Source: Hyperoplus lanceolatus
Lineage: Eukaryota; Chordata; Actinopteri; Uranoscopiformes; Ammodytidae
DNA: 64,000 nt
Reading direction: 5' to 3'
NCBI GenBank assembly: GCA_026929865.2
Contig: CM049407.1
Span: 32,393,501 to 32,457,500 of the forward strand
Shown here: positions 33,563 through 45,605 of the stretch, piece by piece
Layout of the letters: every line of letters begins with the position of its first letter
Numbering within the stretch: the first letter of the stretch is position 1
Notes under the pieces: model-generated
The model's database searches: none
Seen by the model: the letters and a program-made list of their open reading frames with translations, nothing else
What the model was told of the DNA's origin: nothing
Translations under genes and position numbers: made by a program

Positions 33563-36500
33563 ATAACGCTTTACAATAAGGGTACATTAATTAATGGCTA
33601 GTTAATGCTTAATAAGGTTTAACTAACCATTAGTTAACTGTTAACTAATGTGTCTAGTAAGCATTTACTAATGGTATTCATGTTAACTAAGGTATTAATT
33701 ACTACATTATGTAATGTTTATAAATATCCTATGTTAACCTTAGTTAACCGATTAATTAAGCATGAACCAACAGTTGATTAAAATAATAATAAGCATTAAT
33801 TAACTGTTAACAAATGTCATTTTTGTAACATTACTTAAGCATAGTTAACCATGTATTAATGCTGTTTGTGACCCTTATTGTAAAGTGGGAACCATTTATC
33901 CATTAAGTAACACTTAATAAATGCACACCAGTGCTGAATAGGCATTACTCAAGTGTAATTAACCATTTATTAATGAACTGTGTGACCCTTATTGTAAAGT
34001 GAGAACCATTTCTCATGAATTAACACCTAATAAAGGCATACTAGTGCTGATTGAGCATCACTTGAGCATAATTAACCATTTCTTAATGTTATTTGTGACC
34101 CTTATTGTAAAGTGGGAACCATTTATCACTTGTTACACTTAATAAATGCAAAATAGTGCTGAATAAGGATTACCTGAGTACAATCTCCATCAATCAACAT
34201 TGCTCTTTGTGACCTGTGTACATTCTCTATAATAACAATATTAAACATACTAAAATATTTCCAACTGGAAATCAATTCATGACAACAATCTGTTATCAAC
34301 ACAATTCAGTCAGAATTTAAAAAAGAAAGAAAATGTTATTTTATTTAGAATCTTTAGTTTTATTTGGAAACACGGCTCTCACATTTGACATGAATACCGT
34401 CAAAGAACTCCAAAATAGTTTCTTCAACAAATTATATCCAGTTTAATGATTTTCTCTGAAAGTAACAAACAGGAGGAAATGGAGTACTAACAGCAATGGT
34501 GAAACACACTGACTCAACAGTTAGGTTTAACAGGTAAATATGTATTTTCTACTCTCTTCCTTGAAGTGTATATCATTGTTGCAACATAAACAAAAATAAA
34601 ATACACAAAGAACATAACAGTTCCATTTTAATTAAGGACTAAAGTTAAAACAAAATAATGATCATTCTCTTGTGACTAAACACTAGTTTAACCTGGCCCT
34701 ATCACTGTTATTTCAATGAGCACATATGTATTTAATTTAAGCTTTATTTATACTCGAAAGATCAGTTGAGGGGTGACCCACATTTATAATCTCTCGCTCT
34801 CTTTAGATCCAGTTCTTGGGTTTGCTGGCCACTCCAGGCCTGGGTGCTCCTCTCCAAATGAAGCAGTTGGGCTGGAATCCAATAATCTTGTCTAATCACC
34901 AAGTTGATGTACATGGAAAAAATGAAAATAATCAGTTAACAGTTCAGATGCATTTTTGTTTCCTTTATCTAAATCATTATAGCATAGCATTACGGTTCCA
35001 CATTATGTATTATTATAATATAATGCATTGCATTGCTTAACTGAAATATCTTTGGTACCTTAATCAAATAAAATTCTCACTGATTCTCACTTTAACAAGT
35101 TGACACTATTTTTTCATTCAAAAAATATGTAATCTTTATGACCATTCTACAAAACACATGCTCAGCTTTAGCTCATTTTAGCAAGAAATAGCAACATGCA
35201 CTTTGGAATAATGTTAACATTTATTCACATACGTTTTGGTGTCCATGAACACACACTTTATTTAGCCACCATTACAATTACTGCTAAAAGTTACATGTGA
35301 AGATAGCCAGCACAAGCCTCATGCTAACGCTGCTCATATAGCAGCACGATAATGCTAACGTTGCTATGCTAGCGGAAGGCTGTGTCGCTAATATATTTCA
35401 AAGTATTCTTACATACACACAACTATATCATCTCACTAACACCTTAATTAACTCACCAATAATTTCATTTGGCTAATAGCAGCATAACTGTAACCACCAC
35501 AGGTCTTTTGTGTGAGAATAATGGGTCGGTCAGGTCAAGCTTTCTTTAAGCACGTAGCTCAGCTGCTGCTTTTACTGTCCAGGCACACATCCGTCTTTCT
35601 ATCCTCCCAGTGGCCAGGATCCAGTAAAAAACGAGATCTATAGGTGATTTATATGATCAATAATAGGCTATTGATAATCAACAATGGCTGTAGAGGGAAT
35701 GCATGTCTGTATGCAATGTATTTTCAACTTTGGGAAGGTGAAAATATGTTTGGAGACTTTACTTAAGAAAAATATTTCTTTACAAACCTTATTGACATGA
35801 GGATTACCCACGTTTTTCAAGCACTTGAACTCAACCAGCGATTAGCCAGCAAGGAAGAGGATGTGTGTCTGGACAGTGAAGCAACAGGCCAGCAGCTATG
35901 TGCTTTTTTCTCACAAAAGACCCGTGGTGGTTACAATTACAGTATGCTGCCATTAGCCCAACAAAATTATTGGTGAGTTAACTAAGGTATTCGTGAGATG
36001 ATATAGTTGTGTGTGTGTATGTAAGAAATGAATAATGTGAAATATATTAGTGATGCAGCCTCCCGCTAGCATAGCACCGTTAGCATGTGGCTTGTGCTGG
36101 CTAGCTTCACAGGTAACTTTTAGCAGTAATTGTAGCTTTGTAGACACCAAACCATATGTGAACACATGTAAGCATTTTCCATATTCAAAGTGCACGTTGC
36201 TATTCCAGGCTAAAATGGGCTGAAACTGAGCATGTGTTGTGTAGAATCGTCATAGAGATTACATATTTTTTGAATTAAAAAATAGTGTCAACTTGTTAAA
36301 GGTTCAGTGAGAATTTTTTTAAATTTCAGTTTCAGCAATGCAATGCATTATATTATAATAATAATACATAATGTGGAACCGTAATGCTATGCTATAATGA
36401 TTTAGATAAAGGAAACAAAAATGCATCTGAACTGTTAACTGATTATTTTAATTTTTTTCCATGTACATCAACTTGGTGATTAGACAAGATTCTTGGATTC

Positions 36501-37812
36501 CAGCCCAACTGCTTCATTTGGAGAGGAGCACCCAGGCCTGGAGTGGCCAGCAAACCCAAGAACTGGATCTAAAGAGAGCGAGAGATTATAAATGAGGGTC
36601 ACCCCTCAACTGATCTTTTGAGTATAAATAAAGGTTAAATTAAATACATATGTGCTCATTCAAATAACAATGATAGGGCCAGGTTAAAGTAGTGTTTAGT
36701 CACAAGAGAATGATCGTTATTTTGTTTTATCTTTAGTCCTTAATTAAAATGGAACTGTTATGTTCTTTGTGTATTTTATTTTTGTTTATGTTGCAACAAT
36801 GATATACACTTCAAGGAAGAGAGTAGAAAATACATATTTACCTGTTAAACCTAACTGTTGAGTCAGTGTGTTTCACCATTGCTGTTAGTACTCCATTTCC
36901 TCCTGTTTGTTACTTACAGAGAAAATCATTAAACTGGATATAATTTGTTGAAGAAACTATTTTGGAGTTCTTTGACGGTATTCATGTCAAATGTGAGAGC
37001 CGTGTTTCCAAATAAAACTAAAGATTCTAAATAAAATAACATTTTCTTTCTTTTTTAAATTCTGACTGAATTGTGTTGATAACAGATTGTTGTCATGAAT
37101 TGATTTCCAGTTGGAAATATTTTAGTATGTTTAATATTGTTATTATAGAGAATGTACACAGGTCACAAAGAGCAATGTTGATTGATGGAGATTGTACTTA
37201 GGTAATCCTTATTCAGCACTATTTTGCATTTATTAAGTGTAACAAGTGATGAATGGTTCCCACTTTACAATAAGGGTCACAAATAACATTAGAAATGGTT
37301 AATTATGCTTAAGTGATGCTTAATCAGCACTAGTATGCCTTTATTAGGTGTTAATTCATGAGAAATGGTTCTCACTTTACAATAAGGGTCACAAAGTCCA
37401 TTAGTAAATGGTTAATTACACTTAAGTAATGCCTATTCAGCACTGGTGTGCATTTATTAAGTGTTACTTAATGGATAAATGGTTCCCACTTTACAATAAG
37501 GGTCACAAAGAGCATTAATACATGGTTAATTATGCTTAAGTAATGTTACAAAAATGACATTTGTTAACAGTTAATTAATGCTTATTATTATATTAATCAA
37601 CTGTTAGTTCAAGCATAATTAATGGGTTAACTAAGGTTAATATAGGATATTTATAAACAGTACATAATGTAGTAATTAATACCTTAGTTAACATTAATAC
37701 CATTAGTGAATGCTTATTAGACACATTAGTTAACAGTTAACTAATGGTTAGTTAAACCTTATTAAGCATTAACTAACCATTAATTAATGTACCCTTATTG
37801 TAAAGTGTTACC
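33563..37812. repeat. Giant foldback element, about 4.25 kb
   Basis: The outer ends are mirror images (CTTTACAATAAGGGTACATT left; AATGTACCCTTATTGTAAAG right). Arms are about 2 kb each, to about 35605 and from about 35835, with a spacer of about 230 bp. Each arm has three tandem units of about 114 bp (left at 33871, 33985, 34098), each carrying CCCTTATTGTAAAGTG, the terminal sequence in reverse. The arms differ by scattered substitutions. The stretch TTGGGTTTGCTGGCCACTCC (34817) recurs inverted near 36545. No protein domain or target duplication was found. Confidence 0.85.
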
Positions 37813-37885
37813 GTGCAGTTCATACTGCAGGTCCCTCATACCCCTTTTCCTAGCCATTCATCAGAGACCCTGCTTGCTTTCCACA

Positions 37886-38127
37886 TAGCAGAGTCTCAGA
37901 GCTATAAATCCAAAAATCGGTGGTGGACTTTACAAACAGCTCCTGCTCTTCCCTACGTGCAGTACAAAAAACACTGGTTATTGGAAAATATGGAATATTA
38001 AATGACAGGGGAAAAGAAAACATCTATAGTACCTTTTGATTGTGATTACTGTTTGTAGGAAAGAGCAGGGGCTGTTTGTTATGGTCTGCCACCGATTTCC
38101 AGATGTATAACTCAGAGACTCTGCTAT
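37886..38127. repeat. Inverted repeat with ~85-bp arms
   Basis: TAGCAGAGTCTCAGAGCTAT on the left is mirrored by ATAACTCAGAGACTCTGCTA on the right. Inside it CGGTGGTGGACTTTACAAAC pairs with the sequence around 38070-38095. No coding is seen. Confidence 0.7.
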
Positions 38128-38289
38128 CCGGAATTTCGATTATCCTGCTCGTTTTTATCCAATCAGGAGACAGAGCGATATAAAGTGGCGGGTCTTTGTG
38201 CCCGTGAACAATGACTCGCTGCTCTCAATCGCTGCACTCTGATGAAGACGGCTGTGTGTTCATGTGGTGTTGACGTAGGGACGAGGGAG

Positions 38290-39010
38290 AGGACTGCTAA
38301 CTGCAGTCACTGACAGGAAGTTAGCTAAAAGGACCAAATGACTTACTGAACCTTTAGGTTGGTGAATCAACTGAAACTGGGGCTCTCTGCTGCTTTAGTG
38401 GCTTGCTAATAAGCTAGCTTGCTAATGTAACCTGATTTTAAACAACACAATAACTTAGCACGCTAGCTAATGAGCTAACTAGCTCGCTTGCTAATTTACT
38501 ATGAATCTGGAGAGGAAATCATTTGGGTTTCCTATATCCCATTAGCAAAAAGCTAATTGTGATTGCCAATGTATTAAGCATATATAACCTGAAAATCAAC
38601 TCCAAATTAATCAAAATCGACGGTAGGGGATTATGTTTTGACTACATCTTGTAGTAGCTTTGTTTTTACAATATGGAGGTCACTAAGCTGTAGTTGAGCT
38701 GGTTGGTCAGAAGAATCCCATCCCCGACACCTGATGTGACGTGAGCGTTCCGCAACAGTAAAATGTTTGTAGGGACAACATGACAGGAAGTAAGCTAATA
38801 TAATCAAATTGCTTACTTCTGCTTTAACTTGGCATGCTAGCTAATGTGCTAACTAGCTAGCTAGCTAACTATGGATCTGGATGGGAATTTACTAGGTTTT
38901 CCTGTATCATATTAGCACAAAGGTTGTTGTGATTGCCAATGTATTTAGCATTTAAATAACCCGGAAAATAGACTCCAAATTCATCAAAATCGTCCCACCT
39001 TGAGTTGAAA
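38290..39010. repeat. Two tandem partial copies of the 20235-type repeat
   Basis: 38294-38745 is an inverted match to about 20440-20935. 38780-39000 is a diverged second unit (GACAGGAAGTAAGCTAA, AACTAGCTAGCTAGC, GATTGCCAATGTATTTAGC). No coding was recognised. 39010-39315 holds nothing recognised. Confidence 0.65.
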
Positions 39011-39348
39011 TATGGCTACTTCTGGTTTAAACTGCCATTTTTAATTTTCAAAATATCAGAAATGGATTCATCATCTTCAATAACCCCTAAAACCACTCCA
39101 ATATTGTCCAAATCGGCAAAACAGTTGCTGAAATATTGTCAATATGGTAATTATACTAACAAATGCTAATTATGCTATGCTAGGCTATTTGCCCAACATA
39201 TGTAAGTTAGCATCTGGCAGTTTCTACCTACTGGGGACCCATACTTTACATTTCTAACATAAAACTTTGGTGTACTCAACATATCTGGGTTCACAATGGG
39301 GCCCTGCGGCACTGTTCATTTGTAACAGAAAGCCGACGTTATAGTCTA

Positions 39349-40771
39349 CAGTCCCGGACAAAAGTCTTGTCACTTATCAATTTTGTAGAAACAACAGCTG
39401 GCAAGACAAAAGTTTTGTCGCCTACAGAGAGTAATGTAAAAATTTAACAAATAATTTACTTCAAATACAAAAATATGTTGCATACCATCAGTGAATTAAG
39501 TAGTGGTGCTGTGAGATCCATATTTAATATCTTTTATGACTTCCATGAGCTTGAAGGGCTGCATCCATGCGGTTCGACAATGATTCATACAATTAATTGA
39601 AGTCATCAGGAATAGCAAAGAAAGCAGACTTACATGCCTCCCAGAGTTCATCAAGATTCTTTGGTTTGGTCTTTCATGCTTCCTCTTTCATTCTACCCCA
39701 GACATGCTCAATGATGTTCATGTCTGGTGACTGGGCTGGCCAGTCCTGGAGCACCTTGATCTTCTTCGCCTTGAGGAACTTTGATGAAGAGAGTTGACCC
39801 CTTTTATGGTTGGGAATGTAAGAGGTAGCTAATTCTTCTTGATATCTTAGGCTATTATATTGCCTTCCACCCTGCAAATCTCTCACAGACCCCCATACTG
39901 GATGTAACCCCAGACCATGATTTTTCCGCCACCAAACTTAACTGTTTTCTGGGTGAATCTCGGATCCATAAAGGCTCCAGTAGGTCTTCTGCAATATTTG
40001 CGGCGGCTTTGATGGAATTCAACCAAAGATTCATCTGAGAAATCCACCTTCTGCCACTTTTCTAGCGTCCATGCTTTTAGCAGGCTGTGGGCCTTAGAAA
40101 ATGCCACACGTTTTTTTTAATTGCCTTTTGTTTAGTTCTGGTTGCTGGGCACTGATTCGACCTGGAAGGTGGATTTCTCAGATGAATCTTCGGTTCAATT
40201 ACATCCCATGGTTGCTCCATCGCATACTTCCTTATCTAAAGTATACTTATACATCAAAGTTCCTCAAGGCGAAGAAGATCAAGGTGCTCCAGGACTGGCC
40301 AGCCCAGTCACCAGACATGAACATCATTGAGCATGTCTGGGGTAGAATGAAAGAGGAAGCATGGAAGACCGAACCAAAGAATCTTGATGAGCTCTGGGAG
40401 GCATGTAAGACTGCTTTCTTTGCTATTCCTGATGACTTCATCAATAAATTGTATGAATCATTGTCGAATCGCATGGATGCAGTCCTTCAAACTCATGGAA
40501 GTCATACAAGATATTAAATATGGATCTCACAGCACCACTACTTAATTCACTGATGTTATGCAACATATTTTTGTATTTGAAGTAAATTATTTGTTAAATT
40601 TTCACATTACTCTCTGCAGTGAAGCACATTTATTTTAGTATATCAAACATAATTTGGGAGGGTTTTAGATTTCATGAGCCATTTTTTAAAACCAATAGAT
40701 TAATTAAAAATGAGTTTATAAGCTGTTGTTTCTACAAAATTGATAAGTGACAAGACTTTTGTCCGGGACTG
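39349..40771. mobile_element. Palindromic Tc1 derivative (two 3' halves)
   Basis: Both outer ends are the same Tc1 terminus, CAGTCCCGGACAAAAGTCTT, flanked by TA (39347-39348, 40772-40773). The left part encodes, on the minus strand, QKVDFSDESLVEFHQS, FGGGKIMVWGYIQ and WPAQSPDMNIIEHVWGR. The right part encodes on the plus strand WKVDFSDESSVQ, then the same WPAQSPDMNIIEHVWGR through to GSHTRY. So two copies of the catalytic C-terminal half point away from each other and no N-terminal half is present. The left arm lacks about 115 bp of the terminal region found in the right arm. A perfect 32-bp inverted repeat flanks the TA on both sides. Confidence 0.9.
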
Positions 40772-40827
40772 TAGACTATAACGTCGGCTTTCTGTTACAA
40801 ATGAAGAGTCCCGTAGAACGTGGTCGC

Positions 40828-40848
40828 GCACGCACGCACGCACGCACA
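40828..40848. repeat. (GCAC)n microsatellite
   Basis: Five tandem GCAC units. Confidence 0.85.
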
Positions 40849-41016
40849 AAGACATAGGAATAGAGACAGCCAAATTGAAGTATGGTGTGGTAGCATATGT
40901 TTTAGTTGAATATAATTTATTTGCATTATTTACACCATCATTTGGATTTTCAATGAATAAAAAAACTACATTTAAATGTATATATTCACCTTATGTCCTT
41001 TATCTTTCCATTCATT

Positions 41017-41150
41017 TAAGCAATAGCACACGAGAGGGAGCATGTTGTCGCTCTATATCAGCACTGCTGTGATTCGGTCGTAGAGGCCGAAGAGAAACAC
41101 AGCAGTGCTGATATAGAGCGACAACATGCGACCTCGAGTGTGCTATTGCT
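41017..41150. repeat. Inverted repeat with ~54-bp arms
   Basis: AGCAATAGCACACGAG on the left is mirrored at 41130-41150. GCATGTTGTCGCTCTATATC pairs with GATATAGAGCGACAACATGC. The loop is about 25 nt. Confidence 0.85.
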
Positions 41151-41912
41151 TTTATACAGCAGTTTCACAACTGAAATTCACAAGTTAACTTTAAAATGTG
41201 ATCTTTAGTCATTTAAGAATAAATTTGCTTCCGCCAACACAAATAGTTCGACAACAGCAGTCAGAGCGGAGCGCGTTGCTAAGCAACAACTTTAGAGTGA
41301 GCTTGTCCTACTTTGTTTACTCTGGTAACATTAACCACGGCGGCCCGATGTCCCGTAAAAATCACCAAAGAAACGGAACGGCGGATCTTAATCTAGTTGG
41401 TAATAAGGTCCGCTGCCCAATCCAAACCCCCACGCTTCATTTCCCAGAGTTTATGAGTGTATTTCGGCCCGGGGGAAGTAACGTTATACAATGAGGTGGG
41501 AAAGCTAGGCTAGGCTAAAGCTATGCTGCGCTTGTATTATTCAGCAGCCTGAGTTTATCTCCACACACTATTGCTGTCTTCAGTAACGTGAGTGTGAGCG
41601 ACTACCGCACACTGTCTCTGTCTGTGTGTGGCAGCGATGCCCTCTCACAGGGGAGAGACTCGCCACAGTCAACCTGAGTCACACACACACATATAACAAG
41701 TGAAGCTCCGGCTCATGAGCCGCGGAGTGATTTTGACAGTTGGTCTACAGTTTGGTGAACAGTCCCGAGTGATGTTGTTCGCTAATATCAGCACTCCTTC
41801 AGAACGCTCAGAAGGTCTCTCGTCCAATCAAATCACTCGCTCAGAACCAACTGCTGTATAAACAACAATATACAGAGAAAATGGTCATTTTTCGGGCCTA
41901 TTTCGAATGGTA
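41151..41912. other. Unassigned, possible hAT interior
   Basis: No recognised protein. GC content is moderate, with CACACA runs near 41680. By position it could belong to the hAT-like element ending at 41992. Confidence 0.35.
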
Positions 41913-41992
41913 GAATTAATCGTGATTAATCAAGATTAATCCACAGAATCCTGTGATTAATCTGATTAAACATTTTAATCGTTTGACAGCCC
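41913..41992. mobile_element. hAT-like terminus (AATCG repeats), inverted
   Basis: It contains repeated GATTAATC words and finishes TTTTAATCGTTTGACAGCCC, the inverse of the terminus at 10568. The opposite end was not identified. Confidence 0.6.
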
Positions 41993-42098
41993 TAATTTCA
42001 TCATAACATTACACCTTGATCTTGCTTTTATATCCGTCGCATCCCCGTTTGTTTTCATATGGAGGCTCCGTCGATGTGACGTCACTTCAGGTGCGCAC

Positions 42099-42472
42099 TA
42101 GCCTGGTGCTACCAGACCATCGTACTTCATTTCATTTGTACAGAAGGTCAGGCAGTGCTTTAATTGGCAAACGTTAACTCATGGAGGCGGGTGTCTGTTA
42201 AAGTTTAAAACTATTGGATCTGCCCAGTGCCACTCTGGATTAGCCAACCAATCGCATAACGTTTGGTCGTCACGTGTGTCATGAGCCGGCTTCTGGCAAC
42301 TGAAACTGGAGCGCGACTTCGACGTCATCGTTCTCAGCCACTCGCTCTGTTCGCTGATTGGACCGGCTGTCGAATCTCCAGCAAAACTGGGAAATGGGCT
42401 GTACACCCAGACTGACTACTGAAGGGAAAATAAAATTTGGCCGGAAGTAGGCGGGCGGGCGGAGCCAGGCTA
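42099..42472 (-). mobile_element. 374-bp nonautonomous element with 9-bp TSD
   Basis: Ends are TAGCCTGG and CCAGGCTA, flanked by perfect GGTGCGCAC (42090-42098 and 42473-42481). It is nearly identical, in inverse orientation, to 45103-45479. TIRs are only 8 bp. No protein. Consistent with a Mutator-like MITE. Confidence 0.88.
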
Positions 42473-42641
42473 GGTGCGCACTGGACTGTGGGTCAGAATT
42501 GCCCAAACAGCATGCTGTTTTCAACACTAAAAATCAAGGCCGGATGTAGTAGACATCCGGGTATTCCTAACCATCCTAAATCTGGCCACAAGAATCTGGA
42601 CATCCTAAGTCTTTTTTCTACCATACTAAATACTAGATAGT

Positions 42642-43463
42642 ATGGAAACTGTGGGCAGCTACAAATACCTGGGAGTGTGGCTGGACAGGAAGCTGGACTG
42701 TGCAATAAATACAGACCACCTGTACAAGAAAGGCCAAAGCAGATTGTACTTTTTAAGGAGGCTGCAATCCCTCAATATCTGTAGCAAACTCCTGTTTATG
42801 TTTTACCTGTCGGTGGTCGCCAGCATCCTCTTTTACGCTGTGGTGTGTTGGGGAGGCAGCACAACCAAGAGGAACTCCTCCAGGCTTGACAAGCTAATCA
42901 GGCGAGCCGGCTCTGTGGTCGGCTTCAAGCTGGATGGTCTGGTGACAGTGGCAGAGAAGAGAACCGCAAATAAGCTTCTGGCCATCCTGAACGAGACCAG
43001 CCACCCTCTGCACACTGTCATCAGCAACCAGAGAAGCTCATTCAGCGACAGGCTGCTCCTCCCCAGATGCCGCACCAACAGACTCAAGAACTCATTTATC
43101 CATCGTGCAATCACACTCCACAACTCCACACATGGAGGGAGGAGTGGGGGGGCAGAAGGAGTACAGTGGCTGGTGGAACTGATGGAACTTAACAATAACA
43201 GCTTGCATAATCTATTTATTTATTGCTACACACTCCATTTCTTAAACAAGGTCAAACACAAATATAAATTAATAACTGTTGCTAACATCTGCTGCTGCTT
43301 CTTTTTAAATGTATTTATAAATATAAATCTGTATTTTACTTTTTTACCATATATATTGATGCATTTTAGCTTGTGTTACTTGTTTTGTGTCATGTTGTAT
43401 GTACTACAGCTGCTGGATTTTTGAATTTCCCTGAAGGAACACTCCCAAGGGATCAATAAAGTG

Positions 43464-43500
<37 letters not shown>
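42642..43500 (+). mobile_element. CR1/L2-type LINE, 3' end with (ATCT)n tail
   Basis: The frame reads METVGSYKYLGVWLDRKLD, then YLSVVASILFYAVVCWGGS and NRLKNSFIHRAITLHNST, the thumb and C-terminal part of a fish CR1/L2-clade reverse transcriptase. The 3'UTR ends GATCAATAAAGTGTC followed by (TATC)n at 43465-43500. It is 5' truncated near 42640. It is of the same broad type as the LINE at 25650, but not its direct continuation. Confidence 0.88.
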
Positions 43501-43564
43501 TGGAACGCAGGGATAGTCTTCTCAGTGTTCCCATAGGCAGAGCTCACCCTCTGCTAGACATGAG

Positions 43565-44907
43565 CAGAGGTGGGCAGAGTAGCCAAAACATTTACTCAAG
43601 TAAAAGTAAGTTACTTTAAGATTATAATTACTCAAGTAGAAGTAGAAGTACTAAAAATTATTACTCGAGTAAGAGTAAAAAAGTATGCAGTGAAAAGACT
43701 ACTCAAGTACTCAAGAGTACAAGTAGGCTTACTGAATTACTCCGGATTTATTTTTGAAATATACAGAGCAACACAAACGGTACAGAATAGACACGAACAT
43801 AATATAAAACAGCAATGTTCAAATAAAGATATGTTAAATAACATAATTTTAAATAAAACAATAAATAAGGATTTAAAAATCAAATGAATAACCCTTGAAC
43901 TCAAACAATAATAAATTAATTATCTGCCAAATTAAATACATCACCCTTCAAATAAAATGATAATAAATTAGGCTAGTCCAAAATTATATTAATTAAAACC
44001 AATACACTTATAACACTGTTGCAATTGTTTTGCACATACACATTTTAAAACTAATTCCTACAATATGTCACTGGCCCTGAGAAAATTATCTAGGTTGTGT
44101 TTAGCCCCAAAAATATAAAACACACAAAATTAAACTTTGTTACACATCAAAACCTGCTGGGACACTCACTTAACGTATGAAACTACAGAGAGGCTGAAAA
44201 AAGAGACCACTCTCAGACTCTCACACAGCTGGACTGGGGCATGCGAAGTGAGTAGGCTACATGGTAGGCTACAGGGAGAACAGGACATGTGTCAAAGAAG
44301 AACAGTTTCTCTGTAATTGCGAGTGTGTGGGAGTCTGTGTCACTGTGATTGTGTGAGTGTGTATTTGAGGCCAGGGGTGTGGCTATTGCTCCTTGGAATC
44401 AGCGGTTTCTTCCATTTTCTCGACTCACCCAGATAGTCAGTAAAATATGCGTTTAACCTACATGGCACGGCCACAACATCGGTGCGGAACCGCAGCCTTT
44501 AAAAAAGACCGCGGACATTGTTGAGCCCATGGTTGAGCCCTATGACAACATGACAACACTTGTCATGTGACTGAAGTGGCTGCATTTGATTGGCAAGCTT
44601 TTGTAATGTGGTTTTTATTGGTTGAAATAGTCACGTGATAGAGATGTTGGCTGAAGACGTCCCCGGGTAGAGAAATCATGAGAGAAATAGCTCTCACATG
44701 TAATAAATAAAATATGTAAAAAAATAAGGTAACGACCGTCACGTAGCCAAATGGAACGGCGTAAAAGTACCGTTCTTTCTTCAAATATTTACTCAAGTGA
44801 AAGTAAAAGTATGTTGCAATAAAACTACTCCTAAAATTACAATTTATTCAAAAAGTTACTCAAGTATTTGTAACGGAGTAAATGTAGCGCGTTACGACCC
44901 ACCTCTG
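43565..44907. mobile_element. hAT-type element (CAGAGGTGG ends)
   Basis: Ends are CAGAGGTGGGCAGAGTAGCC and TTACGACCCACCTCTG. The 8-bp flanks are GACATGAG (43557-43564) and GACATGGG (44908-44915). Subterminal ACTCAAGTA words repeat at both ends. No transposase was recognised; nonautonomous. Confidence 0.85.
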
Positions 44908-44915
44908 GACATGGG

Positions 44916-45605
44916 TGGGGCGGCAGTGGCGAAGTGGGTAGGGAGTTCGCCTCTGGTGTGCAGGGTCGGAGGTTCGATCCCCCGTCTCCCCGCCACATGT
45001 TGAAGTGTCCCTGGGCAAGACACTGAACCCCGAATTGCTCCCGATAGTTAGCTTAGTTAGCTTAGCACCCTAGTGCTAAGCCTACCCTGCGTGGTAGCTG
45101 CTTAGCCTGGCTCCGCCCGCCCGCCTACTTCCGGCCAAATTTTATTTTCCCTTCAGTAGTCAGTCTGGGTGTACAGCCCATTTCCCAGTTTTGCTGGAGA
45201 TTCGACAGCCGGTCCAATCAGCGAACAGAGCGAGAACAGGCTGAGAACGATGACGTCAAAGTCGCGCTCCAGTTTCAGTTGCCAGAAGCCGGCTCATGAC
45301 ACACGTGACGACCAAACGTTATGCGATTGGTTGGCTAATCCAGAGTGGCACTGGGCAGATCCAATAGTTTTAAACTTTAACAGACACCCGCCTCCATGAG
45401 TGAACGTTTGCCAATTACAGCACTGCCAGACCTTCTGTACAAATGAAATGAAGTACGATGGTCTGGTAGCACCAGGCTAGTAGCTGCTGCTATCGGTGTA
45501 TGAATGTGAGTGTGACTGGGTGAATGTGTACAAAAACAATGTAAAGCGCTTTGGGTCTGTGATAAACGGAGATATAGCGCTATACAAGTCCATTTACCAT
45601 TTACC
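44916..45605 (+). mobile_element. tRNA-derived SINE, split by a 9-bp-TSD element
   Basis: The head has AGTGGCGAAGTGGGTAGGGA and the B box GGTTCGATCCCCC. The body has TGGGCAAGACACTGAACCCC. After the insertion at 45103-45479 the tail resumes with AAAGCGCTTTGGGTCTGTG and GCGCTATACAAGTCCATTTA. The SINE sits directly beside the right target copy of the hAT at 43565. Confidence 0.88.
45103..45479 (+). mobile_element. 377-bp nonautonomous element with 9-bp TSD
   Basis: Ends are TAGCCTGG and CCAGGCTA, flanked by perfect GTAGCTGCT (45094-45102 and 45480-45488). It is inserted in the SINE at 44916-45605 and nearly identical to the inverse of 42099-42472. Confidence 0.9.

Noticed and set aside
33871-34140. 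CRISPR-like direct repeats
   Set aside because: The period is about 114 bp with near-identical units in a eukaryotic foldback arm; no short repeat-spacer pattern and no cas genes.
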